Shown one piece after another: positions 20,201 to 31,544 of a DNA stretch of 64,000 nucleotides. Position 1 is the first letter of the stretch; the number at the start of each line of letters is the position of its first letter. The notes below the pieces were generated by a model. That model searched no databases. It had not been told where the DNA came from and was given only the letters and a program-made list of their open reading frames with translations. The DNA comes from Ornithodoros turicata (lineage: Eukaryota > Arthropoda > Arachnida > Ixodida > Argasidae), in assembly GCF_037126465.1 (NCBI RefSeq), contig NC_088204.1, forward strand, positions 75,329,807-75,393,806. Reading direction: 5' to 3'. Made by a program: the position numbers and the translations under genes.

Positions 20201-23200
20201 AAATAGCAATTACCACGCAGTGCAAATACCGCAGATACATCCTAAACGCGCAACGTATACAACAACACAACACAATACCGTAACACCGTAAACCACAATA
20301 CAATACAACACAGTGAGTATTCGCAAATGAACATTTTGTGAATTAATGCAATGGATGAAATCGTGATAGTACAGGTAGCAATCAGTAAATAAAAGACGAC
20401 GGAATAAAAAAATCAATAGAGAATAGATAGAGAGTAAACAATCAATAGAGAATACGGGTTGCGACAATGCGCTAGACTATTATACGTGTAACCAGAGTGC
20501 GCTAAACTATGGTACTACTAACAATGTTAATGATAGGTAACCACAATGCGCTAGGCTATTATACTATACGTCGCTATGGTTCTCGTGTATAGGTACCCGT
20601 TCGTAACTCGACGCACATTTTCTCGTTTCTTATTCATTAAATACATCCTACCCGTTCCCCCACTTATCATGCACGTTCGATTTCAGATAACGGCACATTA
20701 TAATATCCGCTGCTGCTACCTCATTTCGCGTGCAAAACATCATTAACCGCCACGGCGTATCATACAAGCGCGGGGCTTTTTCTGTAATTAAATATGAGAA
20801 ACGCTCGATCCCCGCGTGGTTCATTTGCCCTTGGCTCTCTGTTGCATTATATCGAGGGATATCGTTAATCATTACATTGGCCCCTCGCTATCACAAAGGC
20901 CATGCCATGGAAGCGTGATATTTGTCGCGCCCGATTTGTACGGAACAAGGGTGTTATAAGCGCGTGTATTAGTTGGACATAAAACAGAAAGACGAGATCA
21001 AAGTGCGAGATGCAGGTTTGCTGGCATTGTGTTTAGTTTCGGTTTGCCGTAACGCGGATTTGAGTTCATGTCTCGGTCGTGTTTCGTGGAAACAAAGGTG
21101 TACGTTTTTTTCTCCTACTGCAAATACACGTGCTCATTGTTCTTCGAATAGGAACGTGGTCATAAAGAAAGGTGAATGGCAATGGCCTAGCTAAGGAAAT
21201 GATTGAGGAGCATAAACGAATAGGTGATTGACTATAGTTTGTGTGAGGTGACCCGACGTGGGTTTACACGCGTCTTTGCCACCGCTAATCAATAACGGCA
21301 GCAGTTGATTGGTCGTGGCCTGATGCACTTGCTCTTAAGCCTACATAAGCGAGGGTTGTGCAAACATAGCCACGCATGCGCGCAAACGTGTAAACAAACG
21401 CCACTACCGAACTTGCGTCACCGTGCAGAAAGCGCACGTATTTAACCTGGCGCGCCGCTTGTCCGACCACACTATTTCACCTCTATATCCCCTTCACAGA
21501 CCACTGGTTGCGAAGAAAGCGTGGCGTCTTCTTAGGGCTAACCTTTATCCCTGTTTTCTACGCTCACAAAAACAAACCGACGAAAAAAGTAAGAAGCGGC
21601 GGACGCCTTTTTCGGTTGTATCTCATTAACGTTTCAAGAGCGGAAACACCTGTGGTCGTAATTGCAGCCATTGCACGCTAGTCGCCTTTCTTAAATCTCC
21701 CCTTTGTCCGAAACTCGTGGTCAGCGCGTGCGCAGTTTTTACAATCTCTGACCCCCAGTCGGACGCTGTATCTTAAAAGCAGACGACGCAACAAAAGTTG
21801 GCCCCTAACCACTAGACCGTGAAATCAAGGTTCCCCTTGTTTCGCCTCAAATGGCCCCCCAACAGCCCTTAAAAACAGTGCCTTCTGCTTCGAGAGTATA
21901 TGCTAATTGCGATGTTGTGCTGTCGTCTGCTTTGAAAGGGAGCTTATGACTCTCGTCTGCTACGTGCGGCGGGTACATCCTGCTTCGTGCATGTGCACCT
22001 GTTAGCAAACCAGTGGCTCTGTTTCATTTTTCGGTTGATGGCCGACACCAAATTTAGTGAAGACGTTTTCACTAAATTCGGTTGCAGACGCGCACCTGTC
22101 CCTGGGACGGTGCGTTAATTTCATTCTTCTTCTTCGTTTTTTTTTTTTTTTTTTTTCATGCCGCGTCGGGCTGCCCAATTTAGTCAGACGTTTACACTAA
22201 ATTTCTTGGCGGCGGACATTACAAAAACGAAAGTCGAAAGCAATGCAGGATGCATGCTTGCTGAATGTAGCATTTGCCTTTTAAATTTTGTCACGAGCCG
22301 AAGCGTTTTCGAGTTTTGCGTCAGCTCCCTTCTGCATTATTATTTATTTATGTTTTGGAAGCGGGGGGGGGGGGGGGGGTATGCGTTTGTTTTTTACCGA
22401 ACATGTTTGCAGCGACAATTTACATCGCAGTACTTTACCTCTTCCAACGTTAATTCGTTCGTTGGCACGGATTTCCTTGTAAACATGATGCACTAGTGAA
22501 CGTGGTCTAAATTTTCACTCGATTTGTCTTCTTTGTCTTTCAATGCTAAGGCTTCGTCGTTTATTTCGTCAGTGCGTGAAATCTAATTTAGTCTTCGCGT
22601 TCTCCACGTGGCGAAATAAAAAAGTGTACTCTGGGCGCTAAGTCAGTAACGCACAAAAACAAATAAACAAGAACAAATAATATCGTAGTAAGCACGCAAA
22701 AGAAGCTTTTTTGTTTTTGTTTACTTTGTTTACGCCACCTGCTCGCAAAACGTAGGCGGCGTTATTGCATTTAGGCAGTATTTGCGCACTCCGAACACCG
22801 TAATAGGCTCAACTGTGTCACATGTCTGGGCTTCCTTTAGGCAATACCGCACTTTATTCGTTCCTGTACAGTTGGCCCACATTAATATGTATCTGGCCAG
22901 GAAAGTAGTCCAAAGAGATTGCCTGGTGGTGTTTTTCTTTTTGTTTTTTTTTCGGGCACGTTTTTCCTCCCCACGTTTTTTTTAAATACCAGTAAATGGT
23001 ATTGCACGTAGTTATCTCTACAATCAGCTCATGAAACCAACTGTTCTAATTTTAACATCGGTCAGTTAAATCACCACGTGCATAGCGGTTAATTAGCCCA
23101 TCTTTGCCAGGGAACTCCCGAACGTTTTGTTCCGTATTTAGAGATCACTTTTTAAATAGATAAGCACGAACGATTTTGTTAATTCAAAACAGACGCTGTT

Positions 23201-25150
23201 TGGTTTCGTGCTGTGTCTACAAGGAACAGCTCGAACCGGCTGATCAACTTTTCAAATCACTATACTATCGCTACAGGTCTGCCTCAATGATCTATTATGG
23301 CATGCCCCGTCAACCAACTTTAACACAGCTACTTAAACTGATAACGACACTTCATTGGATAACTAAGAAGAAGTATTTCGGATAGCTTATTTTCACTTGG
23401 GAGTGATCTCCATACTGATTACTTTCGCTTTTGCATAGCGCTGATCGCAATTTAGCCGTGGCCCGCTAAATCCAGCGGAATTTCGCTACGTGATTCTCAT
23501 AACTTTCTTCGATCGTCTGCTAGCGTGGTTGTTGCTATCTCGGCGCATCCGGTTCCGGTTATCGATGTAGTTTCTCTTTCGGCCATTTGAACAAGATGAG
23601 CATCCAATAGCCTTGCGTGCGATGGGGTCACGTGACGAGATCGTTGGATGCCTGGCACGTATAGGACTGTCTGTTCCGTGAGAAAAGGAATTGGAAGTAC
23701 ATTTAGCTTTCACCTTCAAGGCATGCAACACAGACGTTTCGGCAATTTGCTTTGGGTCTTTCCCTGTCTTTTCCTTCTTGGTCGGAATGCAGACGTCTAA
23801 GCGCTATATAGTTTCAACGGGGCTTTTGCGAATGAGACGCCGCACGTAAGTTCGAAATGGTACTTCGAAAGAGAATGCAGTGGATTATAATTTGCAAGGA
23901 ATTAACTGCAAGGGAACTTCTTTGCGATAAATGCACGTGCGTTGTTGTCGGTTTTCACAGAAACACGGCTTTCATGAAAGCATGTTCGTAATTGAAGTAA
24001 ATTTTTGTTCACGTCTTATGTATACCAACTTAACACCGTACACGATGTATTTTTCTAATATGTGTTTTCAAAATCAATGTGCTTTTTGTTTGGATCCGCG
24101 GTTGTCATTGTTCCGTATTTGAAAAATAACGACATAACAGCTAGTTGCAAATTATTAATTTACACCTGGTACATATATTACTACTGATCAGAAAAAACAA
24201 CACACACAGTAAGAACAGAAAATGGTGCATTGAACCAAAGCTAAAACAAAAACAAACAAACAAACAAAAAAGGAACACGTGGGAGGTTCACCACAACTTT
24301 CCTACAAGCCAAGACCTCATCTCCAAAACACCTCTCACGGACCACCACAGGTCCCTAATCGATTAATGACGCTGGCACCTTTATTAAGTGACATTCACTC
24401 GACCTGATTCACACAGCATCCGCTGAATACCTTTATCGTTGAATCAATTCATCCCGTCCCGTCATGCACATTCACCGCGTACGAACGGTACACCCAATTC
24501 CTATATTGCCTTTTCACGAAACCAAGCACACTCCTCAAGGCTAAGGTCACATTCAAAGTGAACGACAAAAAACAAACAGACAAACAAACAAAAAGACCTT
24601 ACAGCTGAACACACCATTCGCGCCCTATCGAGTGGCGGAGATGGAAAAGTAGAACATCTCTCCGACTTCCTTTTCGAACGGATGCCGGTTGATTACAAAC
24701 GTGATCCCCCAAGATTTTCCTTCAGTGGTGCGTCTGGAAGGTCAGTGAGAACGACTGATAAATAAAACTATGTCTGTGCTTTGGGATGGGGGGGGGGAAG
24801 AGAGGGGGATGCTAGAAAGAAGAATGCAAGGGGTGCGGTGTTCCAATTAAAGGTGGGACGAAGCCCAACATGAATGGGTCTGATTTTTGGCCAGGAGAGT
24901 AACAGGTTCCTTCTGGTCCGATGCAATTGAGTCCAGGATGATCAACGGAGACACGGAATACTAATGGGTCTAGTGACACCGTTTGTTCTCGTTGGGCGTG
25001 GGAAACTATGCTGGTCCTGCGGTCTGTCGGAAGGGTGGTCAGTATAGGGTGGGTAAGGGTGCTTGTGAGGTTCTGTATGGTACCAGTTTAAGTTGTTAAG
25101 CAGTTTCACGGGCTATGATTAGTTAGCTATGTCGGCCAGGTCGAAGTAAA
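20201..25150. other. No gene recognised; contains CpG-rich 21280-22160
   Basis: No frame is convincing. The part from 21280 to about 22160 is CpG-rich, with CATGCGCGC, a TTGATTGGTCG (CCAAT-like) word and two GCAGACGAC words (21779, 21922), so it may be a promoter. Two similar small hairpins follow (22051-22078, 22177-22203). Homopolymers occur at 22138-22156 (T) and 22362-22379 (G). The rest is AT-rich and featureless. Confidence 0.35.
22051..22078. repeat. Hairpin AATTTAGTGAA / TTCACTAAATT
   Basis: Perfect 11-bp arms (22051-22061, 22068-22078) surround GACGTT. A related, shorter version with AATTTAGT and ACTAAATT arms lies at 22177-22203, also with a GACGTTT centre, so this is a repeated motif. 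Confidence 0.5.
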
Positions 25151-25156
25151 TGACCA

Positions 25157-25440
25157 GCACGCGTGGCTGAGTGGTTAGCGTGCTGGCCACGTCACGTCGG
25201 GACTGGGAGGTAACAGGGTTCAGATCCTGGTGCCGTCTGTGCTGTCTGACGTTTTTCCTGGGTTTTCCTCAGACGCTGTTAGAGATATGTCGGCACGGTT
25301 CCCTGAGAAGTCCGTCCAGGACGCACATTCCCCCACAGAGCGTTAGTCGTGACGTTGCCCACCTTTGTGAGGCCGTTAACGGTGAGCTCTTCCACCAGCA
25401 CCTGCACCAAATGACGAGCGAAGTGAGATGAAAGATGATG
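25157..25440 (+). mobile_element. tRNA-derived SINE, family C
   Basis: The head CGTGGCTGAGTGGTTAGCG contains a perfect A-box, and GGGTTCAGATCCTGG is a slightly altered B-box. Then follow a body with TTTTTCCTGGGTTTTCCTCAG, a middle GACGCACATTCCCCCACAGA segment, GTGACGTTGCCCACCTTTGTG, and a tail of GATGAAAGATGAT units. The body shares GTCGGCAC and CCAGGACGCA words with family A, so the two families may have a common core. A 3' fragment of this family is at 2700-2787. Confidence 0.75.
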
Positions 25441-25516
25441 AAAGATGATGTATCTGCCCCTTCTATGTTGTTCCAGCCTCAGAACATCAGTTTCTCTCTT
25501 GAGCGAAGTGAGGTGC

Positions 25517-25570
25517 TACCTGGTGGTGGTGGTGGTGGTGGTTGTGGTGGTGGTGGTGGTCGTGGTGATG
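25517..25570. repeat. (TGG)n microsatellite
   Basis: A run of TGG triplets with a few substitutions. Read on the minus strand it gives His-rich translations that are not evidence of a gene. Confidence 0.8.
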
Positions 25571-25579
25571 AAACTGCTC

Positions 25580-25642
25580 GCCATGTTCGGCCACGTTTAT
25601 AGCGGGCAACGTCACGACTAACGCAGGAGGATGAGGTAGATG
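25580..25642 (-). mobile_element. SINE family C fragment, inverted
   Basis: On the minus strand GTTAGTCGTGACGTTGCCC matches the family C body. It then departs into a different sequence (TATAAACGTGGCC). It lies about 140 bases from the plus-strand copy at 25157-25440, so the two could pair. Confidence 0.45.
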
Positions 25643-26244
25643 ATTAGATGAGGAGGTTAGATGAGGTTCCAGGCAGTAGTTCTTCACCTGGCACGGGAAG
25701 CGCATCTCGGTGTTTGCATCGTGCATGTCCGTTATGGGCAGAGAGCCCAGGTCAGTCCTTGATCTCCCGGGACATAAACTGGCACAGCACGCGGGTGGGG
25801 TTAGTAATTGTCGGAAAGGGGAATTATACACGACAAGACCGATCAATGAAGTTTTGATGCTGGAGATTATGTTATTCATATAATGGCAGATTATTAAGAG
25901 ACAATAAGATTGTCGAGATAATATTGGACATTTTACGCTGCGCCAGTATTGGCTGTATCTACAATACTAGATGCTGTCATACGTCACCTGCTAGTGCACC
26001 GCTGCCAAGCGTTATCACCCTGCTCAAAGTCCTTCCCCCTTTTTTCACAGCGGTCTGTGACCAAAGCAGTTCTCACTTTCTTGAGAGATTCAGGTCTGAT
26101 GAACAGCCTGTGAACTCAGTCGTGAAATCTCATTCTTCTTCTGTGATTCATCTCATCATTCCTTCACCGTTTGTTAGTCATCTTTTTTTTGTCATCTTTG
26201 TCATTAATCTACCTCATCCTTCTTTGATCATCTGTTAGTTTTTC

Positions 26245-26405
26245 GTTATTTCCAAATTCCTTTTCTTTATTTCTTATTTCTTAATTTTCTTCCTTTAATT
26301 CTTTCTTATTCCTTCCTATTTCTTTCTTTCTTATTCCTTCCTATTTCTTTCTTTCTTTAATTCTTATCTTTTCTTTTTATTTATTTATTATTATTTCTTA
26401 TTTCT
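26245..26405. repeat. Pyrimidine-rich low-complexity tract
   Basis: T-rich DNA with TTCC and TTTC units, including a direct duplication of a 25-base block beginning TTCTTATTCCTTCC. Confidence 0.7.
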
Positions 26406-26565
26406 GGAATAGCAAGCCGACGTCCCGTTTGGCTGACCTTTCCCCGTTTGTTTTTCCTTTTCGTCTAATAAATATATCCCCCCCCCCTTTTTTCTTCTTC
26501 TTTTTTTTAGCAGTTAATTACTACTACTATACTACAAAGTTATAAGCCCTAATGTTCGTCTAAAG

Positions 26566-26934
26566 CAGTGGTTCTCAACATTTTTGTTGTTGTTGTTGTT
26601 GCTCCATCCACCCCATTTGCCATTCATCAAAGCGTTATCACCCCCACAAACACAATATTTCCAAACCAACGCACGCGTAAATATTTGATGTATTTTATTG
26701 CTTCCTTCTCCGACTTTCTTGGAAGTATCGTTTGCAGCGAGCGACCTTACCGTTAGATAACCTTCCGGTACCGCGCGCACCCAGGAGTCATCGTGGCACA
26801 CCGTCGAGTCCTTCCTGGCCAGGGTGATGTCCTGTGAGTGATACGCAACGCAGGGTGCGCGCAAGGGCCGATTGGTGGCGCACGTTACATGGTGTCATCC
26901 CCTCCCAGAGGGAATACCCCACTGGTTGAAAATG
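26566..26934. mobile_element. Short non-autonomous hAT-type element
   Basis: The left end CAGTGGTTCTCAAC is the familiar hAT/Charlie-type terminus. The right end is degraded (GGTTGAAAATG in place of a full complement). Flanking 8-base words GTCTAAAG (26558-26565) and GTCTATAG (26935-26942) differ at one position, as expected for an old 8-bp hAT target duplication. A (GTT)n run lies just inside the left end. No transposase is encoded in 369 bp. Confidence 0.55.
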
Positions 26935-27107
26935 GTCTATAGTTACCCTGGTCTATAGTTACTCCGAGCACATCGAGGAAGGCAAAGCTGGGAAGCTTTC
27001 CCCGTACGGAGCCGAGTTGAACGTCTATATAGCACATTTATGCTCGAATATATATTCATGCTTCGTCTAACTACCTTCCGGGAGTCCGACGACGGAAAGA
27101 ATCTCAC

Positions 27108-27179
27108 CTTCACGCGATATACCTCGCGATCCTTCTTCCTGGCCACTTCCGGCACGTCCTTCTGGCCTTCCAGTAAACC
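27108..27179 (-). CDS. Possible internal exon, 24 codons, of an unidentified gene
   Basis: On the minus strand an acceptor (CACATATAG) precedes 72 bases that read open in phase 0 and end AAG at a strong donor, GTGAGA. The encoded peptide is hydrophilic, with EGQKDVPEVARKKDREVYR in its middle, and looks like ordinary globular or linker protein. I do not recognise a family. It could belong with the open segments at 27288-27420 and 27499-27918 on the same strand, but I could not establish a consistent splice chain. Confidence 0.3.
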
Positions 27180-27287
27180 CTATATGTGCACAAATATTTT
27201 CTCTTTTGAGCGAAGGAGAAGGAAACAGACGGAAACCACCATCCAAACAGAGCTTCCTCTATCGCGGCCGGTAATAAAGCGGAAAAT

Positions 27288-27420
27288 TCAGGATCCGCTC
27301 ATTGTTGCCCGATGCGGACCCTGTAATTTAGCTAGGTGCCACAATACCGCCACCGTCGCCTTTTTGCCGTAAACCACACGGAGAAGCCCACCGTATATCA
27401 CTTCCAGCGTATATACCCTG
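27288..27420 (-). CDS. Possible terminal or internal exon on the minus strand
   Basis: A pyrimidine-rich stretch ending CCCTTTCAG is a good splice acceptor. The frame after it stays open for about 44 codons (VYTLEVIYGGLLRVVYGKK near the start) to a stop at 27288-27290. The hydrophobic and polar alternation is protein-like. The same frame is also open further upstream to 27764, which weakens the case for the acceptor. The function is unknown. Confidence 0.2.
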
Positions 27421-27498
27421 AAAGGGACGGACGGAGGCAGACGACCTCCCCAGTGTTGCCGGAATTCGCGTGGATGCTGCATTCGAATGCGTCCACTA

Positions 27499-27918
27499 TT
27501 TCGTTGATAGCGTTCCCTTTTGTAATGAAACTTCGTGGCAAATGTGCTTTCCAATTGCCTTTTTGGGTGAATGTCTTTTGGGTGCAGCTTGAAACAATAG
27601 CGAGCAGCGTCTGGTTTCCCTTTGTTCTTGTTGGTTTCGGCGTAGGTGGAGGAAGCTATAGGCTTGGATGGAAGTTGCTGTTGTGCAGGGTCCGGAGGCG
27701 AAATGATTCTTTGGAAGGAAATTGGCTTTAGATGGTAGTACGGCAACAGAATGGATAGTTCCATCTTTGGAACGCATGGTTGCCGTAATGGTATGCTTCA
27801 ACTCAATGTTGATGTTACTGGCAGATACGCAAAAACCGGCAGGATTAAGGCTATCTCGATAGAGAGAGAAAGCTTGCTGAAGGATGTCGTCGAGGACAAG
27901 CTTGCGCGCATTGATGAC
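27499..27918 (-). CDS. Unassigned 140-codon open segment with coding character
   Basis: The minus-strand frame is open from just after a TGA at 27919-27921 to a TGA/TAA-bounded end at 27496. Its first half reads like real protein (for example LVLDDILQQAFSLYRD and ELKHTITATMRSKDG). An in-frame ATG exists at 27801, but the protein-like reading begins well upstream of it, which suggests an exon or a fragment of a larger frame. A weak AG lies at the upstream boundary. An alternative frame on the same strand is also open (27288-27764). It may be a host exon or an old mobile-element remnant. I recognise no family. Confidence 0.28.
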
Positions 27919-28284
27919 TCATTGTGAGCATATCCGTGACAATTATTCCAAACACGCACACGTCCATAAGAGTATACCCTCCGTGATAAGTGTCCACTCC
28001 GGTTCAACTTCTCTTATGTTCTAGTTTTATTTGTTTTTTTTTCTTTTTGCTCTGCGTATACCGCTTCTTCGATATTCCTTCCTTTTCAGGGTATTTAATA
28101 TGACCAAGTAAACTTGTGGAGTACAAGTTCGATACAATTTTAATACAATTTCAATATAATTCCTGTCCTTTCTCAGTACCGTATCCACCGCTGTAACTCC
28201 ATTACAATCACACTTTGGAATATGTGACAGAGAACTAAACCCAGCACGCGGTACATCCTGGTATGTGCCTAAGTTTCAGCTACG

Positions 28285-28535
28285 GAACTCGACCGCCAAG
28301 CTCGACGTCGTATACCGTCCTTGTCGAGGGATGGTTTCGAGTCCTTCCACAGATATAGTGCTGTCAGAGGCTTTCCCTGGTTTTCCCCTGAGGCCAACCT
28401 ACGACGTGTACTGTCCCCATCTGTCTTGCACTGCTCCTTGCTGTGTCCTTGAAATCTCCACCTGTCCTCGTCTGTCACCGTTCATGCCCATAGTTGCGTC
28501 GCGGCGCGAAAACATCAGTCATCCTCATTGTATTG
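28285..28535 (+). mobile_element. Diverged SINE, family A
   Basis: A degraded B-box region (GGTTTCGAGTCC) is followed by GAGGCTTTCCCTGGTTTTCC, a CTGTCC...CATCTGT segment, and a GTTGCGTCGCGGCGCGAAAAC end. These correspond in order to the better copy at 57023-57322, with many substitutions and deletions. Confidence 0.6.
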
Positions 28536-28631
28536 CTGAGACGACAAGGATGCCGATGTCGTTCCTTGCAGCCACCAAAGACATCGCATGACACCAGCGT
28601 ACCTTTCTTTGTCCTGTGTTCTCTTTGCACT

Positions 28632-28830
28632 GTTTCCCTCGAACAACAACAACAATAAATGATGACGATGAGATGGGGTGTTTCACCGCGGTGGTGCGCT
28701 ACCCTACCCCATTGCACGTGGAACATTATGTGAAGATGGTGAAGGAAGGATGAAAATGCAAGAAAGAACTAAAGCGTCTGGAGCAATCCAGTGGACGACA
28801 GGATGTCCGTGGACAGGTGAAGAACTCGAC
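28632..28830 (-). mobile_element. 3' end of a LINE (copy 1 of the GTT-tailed family)
   Basis: On the minus strand a frame ends with the residues LSSTGLLQTL and a stop. It is followed by a 3' untranslated region with CCACCGCGGTGAAACACCCC and a (GTT)n tail. The same C-terminus and tail occur at 56085-56480, and the tail part occurs again at 60200-60345. The C-terminal FL.STGL-type ending is characteristic of I/Jockey-type LINE second ORFs. Only about 200 bp remain here. Confidence 0.65.
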
Positions 28831-28959
28831 GATGGAGTTCCGTCACTAACTACTACAGCTGGCGTTGTAAGTCATACGCCTTTTCCGCAGCTCAATCTGT
28901 CGTCCATACAACTAGCCAGCCAGATAAAATCTCGCAACAAACACAGCCAAGTACACTGA

Positions 28960-30235
28960 CATCTCTGTTTACCCACACGTGCTCCTTTCGCAAGCCATAA
29001 ACCATCCAGGAGGGGGGCAGACTTTAAGGGGCAAAGCTTTAATACGGGCGAACCTGCTGGGGTGTTTATACATGTAGAAGCACGAGATTACTTACCTTAC
29101 AGTGGGGCCCCCTAGCAGCAGGCAGGGCCAGAGGTTTTTCGGTAATTTATTACCCACATTCCATCGGCCCATTGAAATTGGTAGACGATAGTCAAGCGGT
29201 CCGTACACTTTTTTGTCCCTATCTCTGGGCCTCTGTACTGGCCGAGAAGTTCGCTAACTGCTATGGCATGCCTGTGCTCATGTGAGAATTGTTATTAGAA
29301 GAAGGCTTTCGATAAGGGAAAAGTGGCCCGGGATAAGTGCTACCGTGTTTTCCCATCTATAAGGCAAGCACGGTCGTTGGCACATGTGCTCGGCACATTC
29401 ACTGGTGTTGTAGATCAAAAACATTTTCACCGAGCAGATGTCTGTAGTTTGCGGTTGCTGTAGCATGAATTGACAGTCCGAGACACATGTATATACGTAG
29501 GATACTTTACTTATTACACTTTATTTCTTTTTTCCCACTGTACAGAAAAATGCGGGACTCTGGACCAAAATAGCTGAGCCTCAGCATTCAGATGCATACC
29601 TATAATAGTGTATATAGTCAATGTTGTATAGTCATAGCATAGGGTTATGGTCATTGCGTTGCGTGTCAGCGCACGATGGAAACACGCGCGAGCTCGAGGA
29701 TAACCAGAAACATCTTGTAACTTTTTAAAAGTCGTGCTGGGGAGGCTTTGGTTTCCTGTCTGGAAAAGAAATAGGGCTTGGGATATCTCGCATATTATTT
29801 TACTTGTCCTCTTGAACGGACTCATTGATAACGGTCTCAAGTTCATAATTTCATTTCATATTTTTTTTTCTGGGCTGCAGACAGCTCTTCTGTCATAAAA
29901 TGTTGACGCATACATAGTACATAAACCCTAAGAGAAAAAGAAGGGTAAATTTGTAAATTAGTAAAAAGGGAAATTCCAGCTTCTAGTCTCCTAAATCGTA
30001 ATAACAACTCATTTTACGCCCCTGAACCCGAAATTTACTCCCTATCACTGGAAATAGCTCCTAAGCTTCGTATATACAGCCAACCTTCACGCGTTCAGTC
30101 TTCAACGTCACAATGTGATACTGCATCTGAGAGTTACAAACCGAAGGGACCTTACAGGGACCTTCGTACGAAGCACGCAGACTCACCTTGTTCTGTGCCC
30201 TTTCTTCCGGCCTTTTTCGGCTTATACGAGAGCGG
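28960..30235. other. No gene recognised
   Basis: AT-rich DNA with short frames on both strands (for example 29514-29846 minus) and no domain, splice or repeat signature that I can support. Confidence 0.45.
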
Positions 30236-30239
30236 CTTC

Positions 30240-30375
30240 GGAACTAGTCGAATACATTCGGCCTGCAAGAAAAATTGATTCGATTCGAAATTCGAATCGA
30301 ATGCACAATTATTCGCGTCGCTGTTTGAAAAAAACAAAAACAAAAAAAACGGAATATTCGCACAGTCCTAGTGCA
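30240..30375. mobile_element. ATTCG-rich palindromic element (MITE-like)
   Basis: A 25-base near-perfect palindrome built on ATTCGATTCGAA is centred at about 30289. The right part ends GAATATTCGCACAGTCCTAG, a terminal sequence I associate with widespread ATTCG-type miniature elements. The left boundary is not clear. Confidence 0.45.
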
Positions 30376-31012
30376 TATGCTTACTACACTTCTAGTTACT
30401 TCTAGTTTTCCCCCCCTTAGATTAGTATTCTCCGTTATTCTTTCCCCTCGTTGTTGCGTTCCCCATTGTTGTCCTAAGGTTAGTTTTTTTTAAATTTAAA
30501 TTCCAGTTATTTTTCACTCTGTCTCTCGTTATTAGTGTCCTTGGTTATAAGTTAATACGTTAGTGAATTACCTTTCTCGCTTTTCATATTTCTCTCTATT
30601 TATTCCTCTTAACCCGCTCTCTTCTCCTTTCTCGGTTCTTTCCCTTTCTTTCACTCTTTCGTACTCTTCCGCCGGTTATCCTTGTAATACCGTTGAGTGG
30701 CACACGATAACATGGCTCATCTCCTCCACTACTCCGTCAGTCCTAGTTCATAGTACTTGGACGCCCCATCCACTCTCAGGTTCAGGCATCAAGCTCAGGC
30801 TCAGGCATCATCCACTGAAGATGATGCCTGAACAATGGTCAACACAGAGCGACAAAAGACAAACACCACGAAGCTCTTTTTGTTCCCCCGTGTCCGCCTA
30901 CAAGCTCAGGCTTCAGCTGATGTCGTTCACCAGCTTGCCTGCCTCTATGCCATTTTGTATGACAACACATCTTCCATGAAGTACGTTAAAATATGGTGGG
31001 CGAGAACCCTCA

Positions 31013-31539
31013 CACTCTAAGAAAAAAAGGAGTACTTTTACTTCCTTTAGGGACTAATTGCGTTGCCACAAAAAATAGTCCCTTTTGGGATTAAATGCAC
31101 GGGAGTAAATAAACGTCATAGAGTGGAGACTACATTCCACGCTCTGTTCTAAGAGCCCCGGGTACATAATTCCTGTCTATGCATGAAAGTCCTTTGAATC
31201 AAACCGTCAAACGTGATATATCGAGTGATATGAAATCTTGCGACATACATGGGGCACAATCTGCGAAGAAAGAAGAACTGTTTCTTGCTCTGGGTGTGGG
31301 TGGAAAATTTCTAAGTCGGCTAAGTTATACAGCCTTATGACATCAAACTGACTAACGGCACATATCTATATAGACTGTTGCATTCGGGAGACCATTTGCG
31401 AAGTTCAGTGGCAATTTGCAATCCTGAGGAGTAAATGTCGGGGTTAGGGGACTGAAATTGGGAGTAATTGTAGTCTAGGGGACTACATAGAAGCTGAAAT
31501 TACTCCGCATTTTATTCCTTTTTTTTTTCCCTTAGAGTG
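31013..31539. mobile_element. Non-autonomous DNA element with CACTCTAAG ends
   Basis: CACTCTAAGAAAAAAAGGAGTA at the left (first 9 bases exact) is matched in inversion by a right end finishing CTTAGAGTG. GGAGTA/TACTCC words follow inside each end after an A-rich or T-rich run. CA lies at both junctions and may be a 2-bp duplication or chance. The 527-bp interior encodes nothing. Superfamily uncertain. Confidence 0.55.
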
Positions 31540-31544
31540 CAGGA

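Noticed and set aside
25487..25879. Minus-strand His-rich 130-codon frame
   Set aside because: The His run is a (TGG)n microsatellite read in reverse, next to a SINE fragment.
30802..30830. Intrinsic terminator-like hairpin (CAGGCATCATC / GATGATGCCTG)
   Set aside because: It has no following T run, and such terminators are not relevant to Pol II genes; kept only as a minor palindrome.
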